In this document: one piece after another, positions 42,545 to 49,777 of the stretch | Layout of the letters: each line of letters opens with the position of its first letter | How positions within the stretch are numbered: the first letter of the stretch is position 1 | Assembly (NCBI GenBank): GCA_944800085.1 | Contig: CALYLO010000004.1 | Location: forward strand, 310,001 to 374,000 | Direction: 5' to 3' | Length of the DNA stretch: 64,000 bases | From: Paenibacillus melissococcoides | Lineage (GTDB): Bacteria; Bacillota; Bacilli; Paenibacillales; Paenibacillaceae | The notes under the pieces: model-generated | Told to the model about the DNA's origin: nothing | Databases searched by the model: none | Seen by the model: the letters and a program-made list of their open reading frames with translations, nothing else | Position numbers and translations under genes: made by a program

Positions 42545-43440
42545 CACTGTCCAATGTAGTTTCTATTATTATCGAATCGATAATGAACTTTATTACCACC
42601 AGTAAACTTAGTGTCGGGTCTAACCTGTCTTATATTACCAGACTGGTCTAAAGTCTCATGCCATGTTCTCTTATTATTTGTTTGCGGACTCCACTCTCTA
42701 ACCAATCTTCTTCCTATCATTTCACCAAGTTTTTTAGCAGGCATTACTTCTCCATAGTACCTTATTCTTCCGTCAGGTAGCTCCCTTACTTGAGAGTTTC
42801 CGTATTTTTCTGTTTGTGTGAGGTGGGTTTTGTACTTTTCATATTGTGCTATATTTTGTGCACTGTTACCCGTCCCCTTAGGCGCCTGACTATAGCCTCC
42901 TCCTGAAGGCGCCCTCATCGGTATACTTCTTGCCCCGGCTCCACAATTATGAGTCCATATTTCTAACTCGGTTACGAAATAATTATGTACTCCTTCGACA
43001 CGGAAGTTGTATACGGTCGTGCTGTTTTTCTTAATCTCGATCCGGTCGATAGGATACGGCTTGCCTTCTGGATTCTGAAGCAGGTCTCCGACCTTCAGAT
43101 ACTGTGCCTCAACCCAACCTTGGCCGGGCACCCAGAAGGGATGCTCTTCCGTTGTTGTTATCGTAATTCCTTTGACGGTAATGCGATATGTCTCATCTGC
43201 CTGTCTCTGGAATAACTCGATAACTCTATGATACCCTGTTTTTCCCGTTGTTTCATCTTTCGTCTGAACGAGATCTCCCACGCTAATTTGTTCAATCGGC
43301 TTAAATCCCGCCTCGGTCCGCACCGGCGTACCAGCAGAGAAACAATGCAAATTGCAATTAGCGATGGATTGAGCAGAAGCAAGAGGAATGCTTGTGAATG
43401 AAAGGATAAAAAATAATATCAAGGTAATAAACTTTTTCAT
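42541..43440 (-). CDS. Secreted Hint-domain toxin
   Basis: 299 aa. Signal peptide at 1-23 (MKKFITLILFFILSF, cleavage after ASA). Residues 33-165 form a Hint (intein-like) domain: CFSAGTPVRTEAGFKPIEQI with the start Cys, TTTEEHPFWVPGQGWVEA (TxxH block) and the end block NYFVTELEIWTHNC. Residues 170-299 are a separate toxin-like domain with ELPDGRIRYYGEVMPAKKLG, RTWHETLDQSGNIRQVRP and HYRFDNNRNYIGQW. The Hint domain would cleave itself and release the C-terminal toxin. AAGGAG lies 8 nt before 43440. It is opposite in strand to the late operon, a typical cargo gene. Confidence 0.8.
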   Translation of the reverse strand: MKKFITLILFFILSFTSIPLASAQSIANCNLHCFSAGTPVRTEAGFKPIEQISVGDLVQTKDETTGKTGYHRVIELFQRQADETYRITVKGITITTTEEHPFWVPGQGWVEAQYLKVGDLLQNPEGKPYPIDRIEIKKNSTTVYNFRVEGVHNYFVTELEIWTHNCGAGARSIPMRAPSGGGYSQAPKGTGNSAQNIAQYEKYKTHLTQTEKYGNSQVRELPDGRIRYYGEVMPAKKLGEMIGRRLVREWSPQTNNKRTWHETLDQSGNIRQVRPDTKFTGGNKVHYRFDNNRNYIGQW

Positions 43441-43648
43441 GTTAGTCTCCTTCTTGTAAAAGAAATTCAATTGGATGCATTCATCATCGGTTACGGAATA
43501 CTGTCGTCCATGCATTTCATGTCCATGCTTCGGTTGATATTAAGCAATGTCTTCCCCCTTATCTCGTCACACAGCTAAATTGTCTATATATGGTGCTGGA
43601 TGACGTATATTCCTTGTCAAAAAATGACGTTTTTGAGTATACCAAAAA
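43441..43648. other. Upstream region of the toxin gene
   Basis: No gene. It carries a repeated word AAAAAATGACG at 43619-43629 and about 43644-43654 and should contain the toxin promoter on the minus strand. Confidence 0.35.
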
Positions 43649-43831
43649 ATGACGGATTGTGTCCTTGTTTTTGAAAATACTTTAAAGATTTGTAATAAAC
43701 TCCGAAATGATGGGTTCGAGGTCAACTGCAATAAGATTGGAGAGGGAAGCTGGAATAGACTGCTTCTTGCTCCGGTTCAAACGGAAGCGACACTTTTTTA
43801 CAAAGACATAGGTGTAACTATACATTTGTAA
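43649..43831 (+). CDS. Possible small protein
   Basis: 60 aa (TLKICNKLRNDGFEVNCNK, then EATLFYKDIGVTIHL). The composition looks protein-like, but no ribosome site is seen and the start is within an AT-rich repeated word. It could be a fragment of a larger gene. Confidence 0.3.
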   Translation: MTDCVLVFENTLKICNKLRNDGFEVNCNKIGEGSWNRLLLAPVQTEATLFYKDIGVTIHL

Positions 43832-43913
43832 AAGTGTATATTTTCCAAAAGATATAGTATAATGATCCTAATACATAGACATGCTAGACTATTACATATT
43901 CCTGGGTGATGAT

Positions 43914-44573
43914 GTGAATCTCTTTTTTGACGAATCGGGTAACATGGGACGAGACGGAAGATACTTTACAATTGCTTGTGTGGCTTGTAAAAATGATAAA
44001 CAATTAAATAACGCTTTAAGTAGGGCGGAATTAAAAACAAAAAGACAATTTCCTTATTTTAAGAGGTTTCAGGAAGTAAAGGCTAGTGATTCAAATCCCG
44101 TCATCAAAGATTATTACCTAAGAAAGATAGCGTCTAAAGAAGTGGAAATAAGATATATAGTGGCGGATTTAGAAAATGTAAAAAGCAGACTAAAAGAAGA
44201 TTCAAATCTTTTGTATAACTATATGCTCCATTTTCTTATTACGCCATACGCAAGAATCCCCAATGTTAACCATCTTAATATTGTCCTGGATAACCGGACT
44301 ATAAGGGTGCAATCAGTTAATTCTTTTGCAGATTATATAAAAATAAAAATGCAATATGAATTTCAGTGCAGGTATTCAATAAACGTGAAATACATGGAGT
44401 CCCAAAACTCTTACGGTATTCAGGCTGCGGACTTTATTGCTAATGCTGTTCAAACAAAATATGAATATGATTATGGATATTATTATTCATTATTTGAAAA
44501 TAAAGTTGTACAGCGTGAGTTATTTCCAAGAGCATATTTTGGAACCAGTAAAGTTTTAACAATCAACAGATAA
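43914..44573 (+). CDS. DUF3800 domain protein
   Basis: About 219 aa from a GTG at 43914 (GGGTGAT upstream); an ATG at 43881 is in frame but has no ribosome site. The start VNLFFDESGNMGRD is the DUF3800 signature, an RNase-H-like fold with an acidic pocket; later IVLDNRT and SQNSYGIQAADFIAN supply the further acidic residues. Function is unknown; it often appears on mobile DNA and near defence genes. The gene is clearly more AT-rich than the late phage genes, so it is probably a recent gain. Confidence 0.8.
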   Translation: MNLFFDESGNMGRDGRYFTIACVACKNDKQLNNALSRAELKTKRQFPYFKRFQEVKASDSNPVIKDYYLRKIASKEVEIRYIVADLENVKSRLKEDSNLLYNYMLHFLITPYARIPNVNHLNIVLDNRTIRVQSVNSFADYIKIKMQYEFQCRYSINVKYMESQNSYGIQAADFIANAVQTKYEYDYGYYYSLFENKVVQRELFPRAYFGTSKVLTINR

Positions 44574-44743
44574 ACAATTTTTCTCAGTTAAATCTTTACT
44601 TTTTCCTTGTTCTGGTGTATCCTAAAGTTACCTAAAACATGCGCGTGTAAACCCAATAAATACGTGTGACAATACTTAAACACATAAACTGCCTGTGTGG
44701 TAGTCGTATTATTGGTAGCGCGCATGCATGAAGAAAATCACCC

Positions 44744-44767
44744 AACTCCCTTTCTGGGAGTTTTTTT
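44744..44767 (+). terminator. Terminator ahead of the SOS operon
   Basis: AACTCCC (44744-44750), loop TTTCT, GGGAGTT (44756-44762), then T-run to 44767. Confidence 0.85.
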
Positions 44768-44771
44768 GTTA

Positions 44772-44815
44772 TTGAAAAAAGAACATATATTCCCGTATAA
44801 TGAGAACAAATGTTC
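44772..44815 (+). promoter_or_regulatory. SOS promoter with LexA box
   Basis: TTGAAA (44772-44777), 18-nt spacer, TATAAT (44796-44801), and GAAC-AAAT-GTTC (44804-44815), which fits the Gram-positive LexA (DinR) operator GAAC-N4-GTTC exactly and covers the start point. Genes downstream should switch on after DNA damage. Confidence 0.8.
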
Positions 44816-44830
44816 TAGGAGATGGTGACA

Positions 44831-45034
44831 ATGAGACTGGACCGCTACATAGGCCAGCAGGTTGAAATTATCTATGAGGATCGCAATGGAAGCATCTCGC
44901 AGCGGCGGATCGTCGTGCGCCGTATCCGTGACGGCGTGCTGCACGCAACATGCCTGACAGCGGGGGCGTGGCGCCCGTTTAGGCTTGAGCGTATCTTGTC
45001 CTGGCAGCCAGCCGGGAAGGGGCGGACAGCGTGA
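44831..45034 (+). CDS. Small WYL-like protein
   Basis: 67 aa (MRLDRYIGQQVEIIYEDRNG; FRLERILSWQPA). The sequence has a compact beta pattern like a shortened WYL/SH3-type fold. TAGGAG lies about 10 nt before 44831. First gene behind the LexA-type promoter. Confidence 0.65.
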   Translation: MRLDRYIGQQVEIIYEDRNGSISQRRIVVRRIRDGVLHATCLTAGAWRPFRLERILSWQPAGKGRTA

Positions 45035-45363
45035 GCGGAAAGTTATCCGGGAATGGTATCTGGGAAAGCTCACGGTTCATTGTCCCTGAGTTCCGGGAAG
45101 CGCTATTGAGGCGGCAGCGGGAAAATGTAAGACGTGAGCGGCCGCAGCTGGATGAGATGGTATGGGATGAGATTAGCAGAAGCCTGCAGGAATCTCTTGA
45201 AGACAGAAAGGCTCTTACGTTAGAACTGTTCGATCCATTCGAGCGACGAGAAGTGACTGGCGTTGTAGTGGACATAGATATGATTGGGCAGCGTGTACGG
45301 CTGCAGCAAGACAATGAGAGGTGCTGGATACGTGTAGAGGATATATTTGGGGTGTTATCGTGA
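45031..45363 (+). CDS. YolD-like protein
   Basis: 110 aa from GTG (GTGA overlap). The N-terminus GNGIWESSRFIVPEFREALLR is the YolD signature. YolD proteins are usually found next to UvrX-type Y-family DNA polymerases in SOS operons of Bacillus phages and plasmids; here no polymerase follows. Confidence 0.82.
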   Translation: MSGKLSGNGIWESSRFIVPEFREALLRRQRENVRRERPQLDEMVWDEISRSLQESLEDRKALTLELFDPFERREVTGVVVDIDMIGQRVRLQQDNERCWIRVEDIFGVLS

Positions 45364-45530
45364 AGGACTGGAGAGAGGAATTACGATCGGCAGAAAAGCC
45401 GGCGGCAGCGAAGCCGAAAGATCCAAGTTTGTGCAGTTGCATGGCCGGAATGAAGGGGAAATGGATACAAGGGGTTTATACCTGTATCCGATGTCAGAAG
45501 CCTGTATATGATACGTTCGGAAAAAGATGA
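45360..45530 (+). CDS. Small zinc-ribbon protein
   Basis: 56 aa from GTG overlapping the yolD-type stop. CSCMAGMKG and CIRCQKPVYD supply two Cys pairs. Last gene of the SOS operon. Not recognised otherwise. Confidence 0.7.
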   Translation: MKDWREELRSAEKPAAAKPKDPSLCSCMAGMKGKWIQGVYTCIRCQKPVYDTFGKR

Positions 45531-45560
45531 GCCCCGGAGCGTTCCGGGGCTTTCTCTTTA
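45530..45560 (+). terminator. Terminator of the SOS operon
   Basis: AGCCCCGGA pairs with TTCCGGGGCT (45530-45538 with about 45542-45551), followed by TTCTCTTTATT. Confidence 0.85.
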
Positions 45561-45812
45561 TTATGACTTCGCCCAATCGAGTAGCGTTTCAATGTGTCTG
45601 ATGCTCGCGTCGCACATATAGGTGAGACCATAGGGGCCGTAGTATCCTGCAATGATCATTCTGCCGTATTTCGTTTCGACTAAAAACTCAAAAGCATAAA
45701 AATGCTCCGACTTTGTTATGACTGATTTTAGGATCTCGCCTTGCTGCAGCTTTATTTCGAGACTGCGGACGTCCTCAGTGCTCATGATATCCTTAAGTTC
45801 ATCAAGCGTCAT
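45561..45812 (-). CDS. Small phage protein, unknown
   Basis: 83 aa (MTLDELKDIMSTEDVRSLEI...). GGGAGG lies 9 nt before 45812, deciding against longer frames. Last of the eight minus-strand small genes that run from 47367 to 45561. Confidence 0.6.
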   Translation of the reverse strand: MTLDELKDIMSTEDVRSLEIKLQQGEILKSVITKSEHFYAFEFLVETKYGRMIIAGYYGPYGLTYMCDASIRHIETLLDWAKS

Positions 45813-45885
45813 TGTAATCATCCTCCCGGAGATAGAATATGTGGTACTTTCCCCGTACATACCATTTGAGAGGGGCCGCAGCCCC

Positions 45886-46086
45886 TCAGCTTTTCATCGG
45901 TTCAACAACGGTCCGGTATGCTTGATCCAGCCGCCTAATTTCCGTAATTAGTCGCGAATCCGATAGATCAGTCCAGCCCAATATTATTCGGACCTGATTC
46001 ACATAGAATGTGTGGGCCTCCCGCTGAAGAGCGGCCCGATCGAGTTCATTTACAAATGTGCGAAACACCTTCTCGTATGGAGTCAT
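45886..46086 (-). CDS. Small phage protein, unknown
   Basis: 66 aa, helical (MTPYEKVFRTFVNELDR). GGAGG lies 7 nt upstream. Not recognised. Part of the minus-strand small-gene cluster. Confidence 0.6.
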   Translation of the reverse strand: MTPYEKVFRTFVNELDRAALQREAHTFYVNQVRIILGWTDLSDSRLITEIRRLDQAYRTVVEPMKS

Positions 46087-46132
46087 GATTTTTCCTCCGT
46101 ATGAAAGAATGAGTGGGGGACGAAGCACTGTG

Positions 46133-46351
46133 TTATTCAACGATTCTCACACGATACCCGACTCCAAAACCATCTGCATCGATATATTCCACCTTTGCAG
46201 TTTGTCCTTCATCGGGATTGCCATCATCTGAAAAAGGCTCAGTAAGGTAGTTTGCTTCACCGAATTTTTTCAAAGCTTCATAAAAATCGTCAGCCAGAAC
46301 TACCCCGGCGAAGCGACCATCTTCCAAGTACGTAAAACGGTATCTGTTCAT
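46133..46351 (-). CDS. Small phage protein, unknown
   Basis: 72 aa (MNRYRFTYLEDGRFAGVVLA) with a beta-hairpin start and acidic middle. GGGAGG lies 7 nt upstream. Part of the same cluster. Confidence 0.62.
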   Translation of the reverse strand: MNRYRFTYLEDGRFAGVVLADDFYEALKKFGEANYLTEPFSDDGNPDEGQTAKVEYIDADGFGVGYRVRIVE

Positions 46352-46352
46352 C

Positions 46353-46547
46353 TCAATCCCTCCCACATACCGACCAAAGAAATTGAGGCTCTGCTCGCAG
46401 GTAGCCTGTCCATATGAGTACAGTGTAAGGACCGGACCATCTTACGAAGGGTACTCGTGCGAAGCCATCTAGCATTTCCACGACTTCGCCCTTTTCTCCA
46501 TGCATGGCGTCGTCGCCATACACGCGAACCCAATCACCCTTGACCAT
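46353..46547 (-). CDS. Small KOW/SH3-like protein
   Basis: 64 aa. KGDWVRVYGDDAMHGEKGEVVEM reads like a KOW/SH3 beta-barrel. GGGGAGG lies upstream of the ATG. It starts the stretch directly before the gene ending at 46133 and both use strong ribosome sites. Confidence 0.62.
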   Translation of the reverse strand: MVKGDWVRVYGDDAMHGEKGEVVEMLDGFARVPFVRWSGPYTVLIWTGYLRAEPQFLWSVCGRD

Positions 46548-46616
46548 CTGATTACCTCCCCGCGTAATTTGAGAGGGGCCGAAGCCCCGTTCTTAGTAAA
46601 CGAACTTCTCAACGAG

Positions 46617-46832
46617 TCAGTCCACCATCACCTTGTTGTAATCTGCCGCACCTAATTCGCGATTCCGTGAGTCCTCAATAACGCGAATTTCCTCGATGCC
46701 GTCTTTATCACGCCAACTTCGGAGTAGCTTATCCACCCCTCTAGTAACTGCTTCGACCTTGTTTCGAGCTCTCAGGTTTGTATAGTGCTTCATACCTCGG
46801 CTTATAATCTCAACTGTATAGATATTTTCCAT
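46617..46832 (-). CDS. Small phage protein, unknown
   Basis: 71 aa (MENIYTVEIISRGMKHYTNL), likely alpha/beta. GGGAGGG lies 7 nt upstream. Part of the minus-strand cluster. Confidence 0.62.
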   Translation of the reverse strand: MENIYTVEIISRGMKHYTNLRARNKVEAVTRGVDKLLRSWRDKDGIEEIRVIEDSRNRELGAADYNKVMVD

Positions 46833-46894
46833 CCCGAAACCCTCCCCGCGTACGCCCGCCGGCTTAATTGAGAGGGGAGCCGAATCCCCCGGCG

Positions 46895-47050
46895 TTACAT
46901 TTGCTTGATTGCAGCTTGCATTGTAGGCTCTTTCCAGATTGTCAGTACTTCCGACTTGTATCGCTCGATTGCTTCCGGAGTGGCACCGCGTGATTTTCGG
47001 GCGGCAATGACCCGTTGTATTGCTGCGATTATTTCTATAGGTTCGTACAT
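46895..47050 (-). CDS. Small helical phage protein
   Basis: 51 aa (MYEPIEIIAAIQRVIAARKS, ending AAIKQM). GGAGG lies 8 nt upstream of the ATG, and the codon use is like its neighbours. Not recognised. Confidence 0.6.
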   Translation of the reverse strand: MYEPIEIIAAIQRVIAARKSRGATPEAIERYKSEVLTIWKEPTMQAAIKQM

Positions 47051-47065
47051 AGAGATGACCTCCAT

Positions 47066-47155
47066 TTATTTGAAAAGCAGAATCCCTAGAATCACCAGGT
47101 TAATGAGGGTATTGGCAACCATGACTACTACAGTGATATTCTGCATCTTTTTCAT
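47066..47155 (-). CDS. Tiny membrane peptide
   Basis: 29 aa (MKKMQNITVVVMVANTLINL, ending LLFK), a single membrane helix with a short basic start. GGAGGG lies 5 nt before the ATG. Such peptides can be type I toxins, membrane regulators or fragments; no antisense RNA is evident. Confidence 0.5.
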   Translation of the reverse strand: MKKMQNITVVVMVANTLINLVILGILLFK

Positions 47156-47238
47156 CGTATCCCTCCAAATTTTTTATGGTATACTGTTCTCGACGACCGA
47201 ATCACTACCCGCCCCCGAAGGGGCGAGTAGCTTCTTAG

Positions 47239-47367
47239 TCATTTGTCCTTGATAAGGACGAGGACTAAGGTGGAGATGGCGACTAGGAGTTGGATGATGG
47301 CCGTGAGAAGCAGCACCCATTCTCTTGTCGCATTGACTCGGTCGTCTTTTTGCTGTGGTTTTGGCAT
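47239..47367 (-). CDS. Small membrane protein, promoter-proximal
   Basis: 42 aa with a basic/polar start (MPKPQQKDDRVNATREW) and one membrane helix ending in LIKDK. It is the first gene after the consensus promoter at 47427-47455. The ATG has no close ribosome site; a very strong AAAGGAGGTGA lies about 45 nt upstream, followed by TTG-AGT-TAA in the same frame, so the start may have been cut by a stop codon. Confidence 0.5.
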   Translation of the reverse strand: MPKPQQKDDRVNATREWVLLLTAIIQLLVAISTLVLVLIKDK

Positions 47368-47426
47368 TGGTGGCTTGGACTGTTTTTTATTTTAACTCAA
47401 GTTGGTCACCTCCTTTCTACACTTCA

Positions 47427-47515
47427 ATTATACAACGATATGCGTTGAATGTCAACGAGATATGTTGAATAATTTATCGAAAAACGTTGATTGATTTTTC
47501 GATAATGGGTATACT
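47427..47515. promoter_or_regulatory. Divergent promoter switch with palindromic operators
   Basis: Minus strand: TTGACA (47450-47455) and TATAAT (47427-47432) with a 17-nt spacer, a perfect consensus. Plus strand: TTGATT (47487-47492) and TATACT (47510-47515), 17-nt spacer. Between and over them lie CAACG-N5-CGTTG (47433-47447), CAAC-N7-GTTG (47453-47467), 20 bp apart centre to centre, and an 11-bp inverted repeat TTATCGAAAAA/TTTTTCGATAA (47474-47505) that overlaps the plus -35. The HTH protein encoded downstream is the natural candidate to bind here. Confidence 0.75.
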
Positions 47516-47533
47516 GGACTTGAGGTGATTCTG

Positions 47534-48022
47534 ATGCTCAAACTTAAATTGGAGCAAATCATGGCTGAAAAACGAATCAAAAGCACGAGAGAGCTTAGCG
47601 AAATGACAGGCATTCGATGGAATACAGTCAGCGATATGGTGAAAAATACGGCGAAGCATTGGGTGCCGGAGAATCTGGAGAAATTAATGATCGCATTGGA
47701 GCTCGATGACGTAAGCGAGTTGATCGAATGGGACAAAGAACAGGATGCGGCGGGCTCAAAAAACATGGGAGAAACGAACGTTCCTTTTGGGTACAAAATG
47801 CAGGACGGAAAAATAGTCCAAGATGAATATCAGGCATCAATTATCCGTCTTATGGCCGAATTATACCTGCAACACGAATGGGGCGGGGTAGATCTCAAGC
47901 GTATATTCCGAGATCTCGATATTCCATTAGATGGAGAGGGAGAATTGAGCGAAGAACAAAAGCGTTTGATTAGAGACGAATTTATCAAGCGAATCCCTGA
48001 ACAAAAAGAGCCCCGGGAATAG
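47534..48022 (+). CDS. HTH regulator with recombinase-like C-terminus
   Basis: 162 aa. Residues 1-66 are an XRE/Cro-type HTH (KLKLEQIMAEKRIKSTREL, MTGIRWNTVSDMVKNTAK). The C-terminal part NVPFGYKMQDGKIVQDEYQA followed by SIIRLMAELYL resembles the P-x-GY segment of the large serine recombinase domain. GAGGTG lies 6 nt before 47534. It is divergent from the small-gene cluster and probably controls that promoter. Confidence 0.75.
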   Translation: MLKLKLEQIMAEKRIKSTRELSEMTGIRWNTVSDMVKNTAKHWVPENLEKLMIALELDDVSELIEWDKEQDAAGSKNMGETNVPFGYKMQDGKIVQDEYQASIIRLMAELYLQHEWGGVDLKRIFRDLDIPLDGEGELSEEQKRLIRDEFIKRIPEQKEPRE

Positions 48023-48035
48023 TTCCGGGGCTTAG
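48008..48035 (+). terminator. Terminator of HTH regulator gene
   Basis: AGCCCCGG (48008-48015) with CCGGGGCT (48025-48032), followed by TAGTCTATTTTG. It may serve the convergent lipoprotein gene too. Confidence 0.7.
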
Positions 48036-48036
48036 T

Positions 48037-48702
48037 CTATTTTGCATTTACCAGTTGGTCTATAGCATCTTTGAGTTCTGATTCAGATTTCAAATCTCCC
48101 ATCTTGTCGAATGTCTCTTTATTCTTCTCTGCTATGTATTCCGGAAGTAGTTCTTTGAAAACTTTCTCGACGTCCTCATATTTGTCTTCTTCAATATGAC
48201 GGGCCGCTTGCATGAACTTTTCGGAATCGCTTTTTTGTATCAGAATGACATTGGAATTTATGATCTTCGTTACCGATTCTCGATCATTTGCTGGCAAACC
48301 AGTCCCAGCTTGTAAATATAAATTCATGGCGTGGAGAGCCATAATGGCAGCTTGCTTTTCCGTATCCGTTTTTTTAGATTGTGGTGGAGCCTCTCCACCC
48401 AACTCGGCGTAAAGCTTCTTTACCTCTTCGACCTCGCCTTTTTCGATATGCTCCGCTATCTGTAAAAACTTTTCTCTGTCAGGTAAAGAAACTTCTTCAG
48501 AAAATGTTCTTATTGCTTTTACGCTAGAATCATGGGACTCGTCTTCACCCTGTAATAAGTAATATTTTACTTCTAACATTAATGTGTTTTTGTAGTCTTC
48601 CTCTCTGGAAGATGTCGACATCTGCGCGGTGTCTACCGAGGTGCCGCCGCAAGCGCTCAACATCAGAGCCAGCCCCAAAAATAAAGCTGTAATTCGCTTC
48701 AA
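48037..48702 (-). CDS. Phage-encoded lipoprotein
   Basis: 221 aa. Signal peptide with a lipobox LMLSAC (Cys at residue 18), then a Ser/Thr-rich linker and two similar helical repeats (DREKFLQIAEHIEKGEVEEVKKLY and DSEKFMQAARHIEEDKYEDVEK-type). It should be anchored outside the membrane. Between regulatory genes of the lysogeny region, so it is probably expressed in the lysogen; superinfection exclusion is a reasonable guess, not shown. Confidence 0.8.
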   Translation of the reverse strand: MKRITALFLGLALMLSACGGTSVDTAQMSTSSREEDYKNTLMLEVKYYLLQGEDESHDSSVKAIRTFSEEVSLPDREKFLQIAEHIEKGEVEEVKKLYAELGGEAPPQSKKTDTEKQAAIMALHAMNLYLQAGTGLPANDRESVTKIINSNVILIQKSDSEKFMQAARHIEEDKYEDVEKVFKELLPEYIAEKNKETFDKMGDLKSESELKDAIDQLVNAK

Positions 48703-48785
48703 ACATATTACCTCCCCTTAAATTGGTTTCAGGGGTATTGTACCATTCAGAAAAAATGATAACTATGTAATAAATGTAATTTTGT

Positions 48786-49121
48786 TTACCTGTTCTTCCT
48801 GCATGAAGTCATAATAAGAACCTCCTCAACATCCGACAATTGTATGTATAGCTGCTCGATCTCGTGGGTCCCGGAGCGGGTAGCGATCTGAGGCAGGTTG
48901 ATCCCAAACTGTCCCGGTGCATCTCGATTTATTATCAGATCCTCCAGCAACACCGAAGCACCCACGACATCCCCTAGATCCAACGGATCAAATTCCTCGA
49001 ATGGCTGCACAGGATGCACGAACAATACCCGTGTCCAATCCTCATTTCCTGAGAGTTTTATGATTAATTTCATTTGGTTGATGCCGTATGTATAAAAATC
49101 CGATATAACTCCTAGCCTCAT
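48786..49121 (-). CDS. Hypothetical protein coupled to the ImmA-like gene
   Basis: 111 aa. Acidic alpha/beta composition (KLSGNEDWTRVLFVHPVQPF and LYIQLSDVEEVLI). The ATG overlaps the ImmA-type stop (ATGA), so it is translated in the same transcript. Not recognised. Confidence 0.65.
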   Translation of the reverse strand: MRLGVISDFYTYGINQMKLIIKLSGNEDWTRVLFVHPVQPFEEFDPLDLGDVVGASVLLEDLIINRDAPGQFGINLPQIATRSGTHEIEQLYIQLSDVEEVLIMTSCRKNR

Positions 49122-49711
49122 GCCTTGGCCCCCATTTGCTTATTTAATTGATTTAAAATCCGCAAAGTTTCTATTGACCATGCCTTTTGTTCTTCTTTCT
49201 GCGGCTCCATCATTTTTCTATTTTCTTCCCAAAGCCGACTTTCAAAAAGGCGACGCTCGATCTGATGCAACCGGTCTTTTGCCAGTTGATGAGATACCCT
49301 GAACTCCTGTGCTAATGTAAAAATTGCTTCACGCTGAGTTGGCGGCAGTCCCAACTGCTTGATCATGTAGAACGGCATAGCTGCATACCGTTGAAACCAC
49401 CCTGATTCCATCTCTTGGCGCTGTTCGAACAGCCTGGGCATGATTCGTTGATCGCCAACATGTCGGAGCACATGGCATAGTTCATGAAAGAAAATATCTC
49501 GCATTTGTATTTCGTCTAAATGCTTGTTCAGGAAGATGACGCCTGAGACATTACAAGAAAAAGAGTGATGATCGTAATAAATGATGTCGATGCCGAATGC
49601 CGCAGCGATGCAGTCGATATCCAGATCGGACGGCTGCCTGAATCCGTGTTGGTGGTATTGATGGTACACCCATTGTTCCAGTTCTGTTTCTCGATACAGC
49701 GACAAATCCAT
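49118..49711 (-). CDS. ImmA/IrrE-type metallopeptidase
   Basis: 197 aa. HELCH (in FFHELCHVLRHVG) is the zinc site, preceded by a typical ImmA start (IDCIAAAFGIDIIYY). In ICEBs1 and many phages ImmA cuts the repressor to start induction. It lies 66 nt after the repressor gene in the same direction, fitting that role. Confidence 0.9.
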   Translation of the reverse strand: MDLSLYRETELEQWVYHQYHQHGFRQPSDLDIDCIAAAFGIDIIYYDHHSFSCNVSGVIFLNKHLDEIQMRDIFFHELCHVLRHVGDQRIMPRLFEQRQEMESGWFQRYAAMPFYMIKQLGLPPTQREAIFTLAQEFRVSHQLAKDRLHQIERRLFESRLWEENRKMMEPQKEEQKAWSIETLRILNQLNKQMGAKA

Positions 49712-49777
49712 GATGTTCCCCCTTGATATGCGAAAGTGTGTTCGGTTTTTTGAGGAAAGGAAAAGCCCGCTTAGGGC

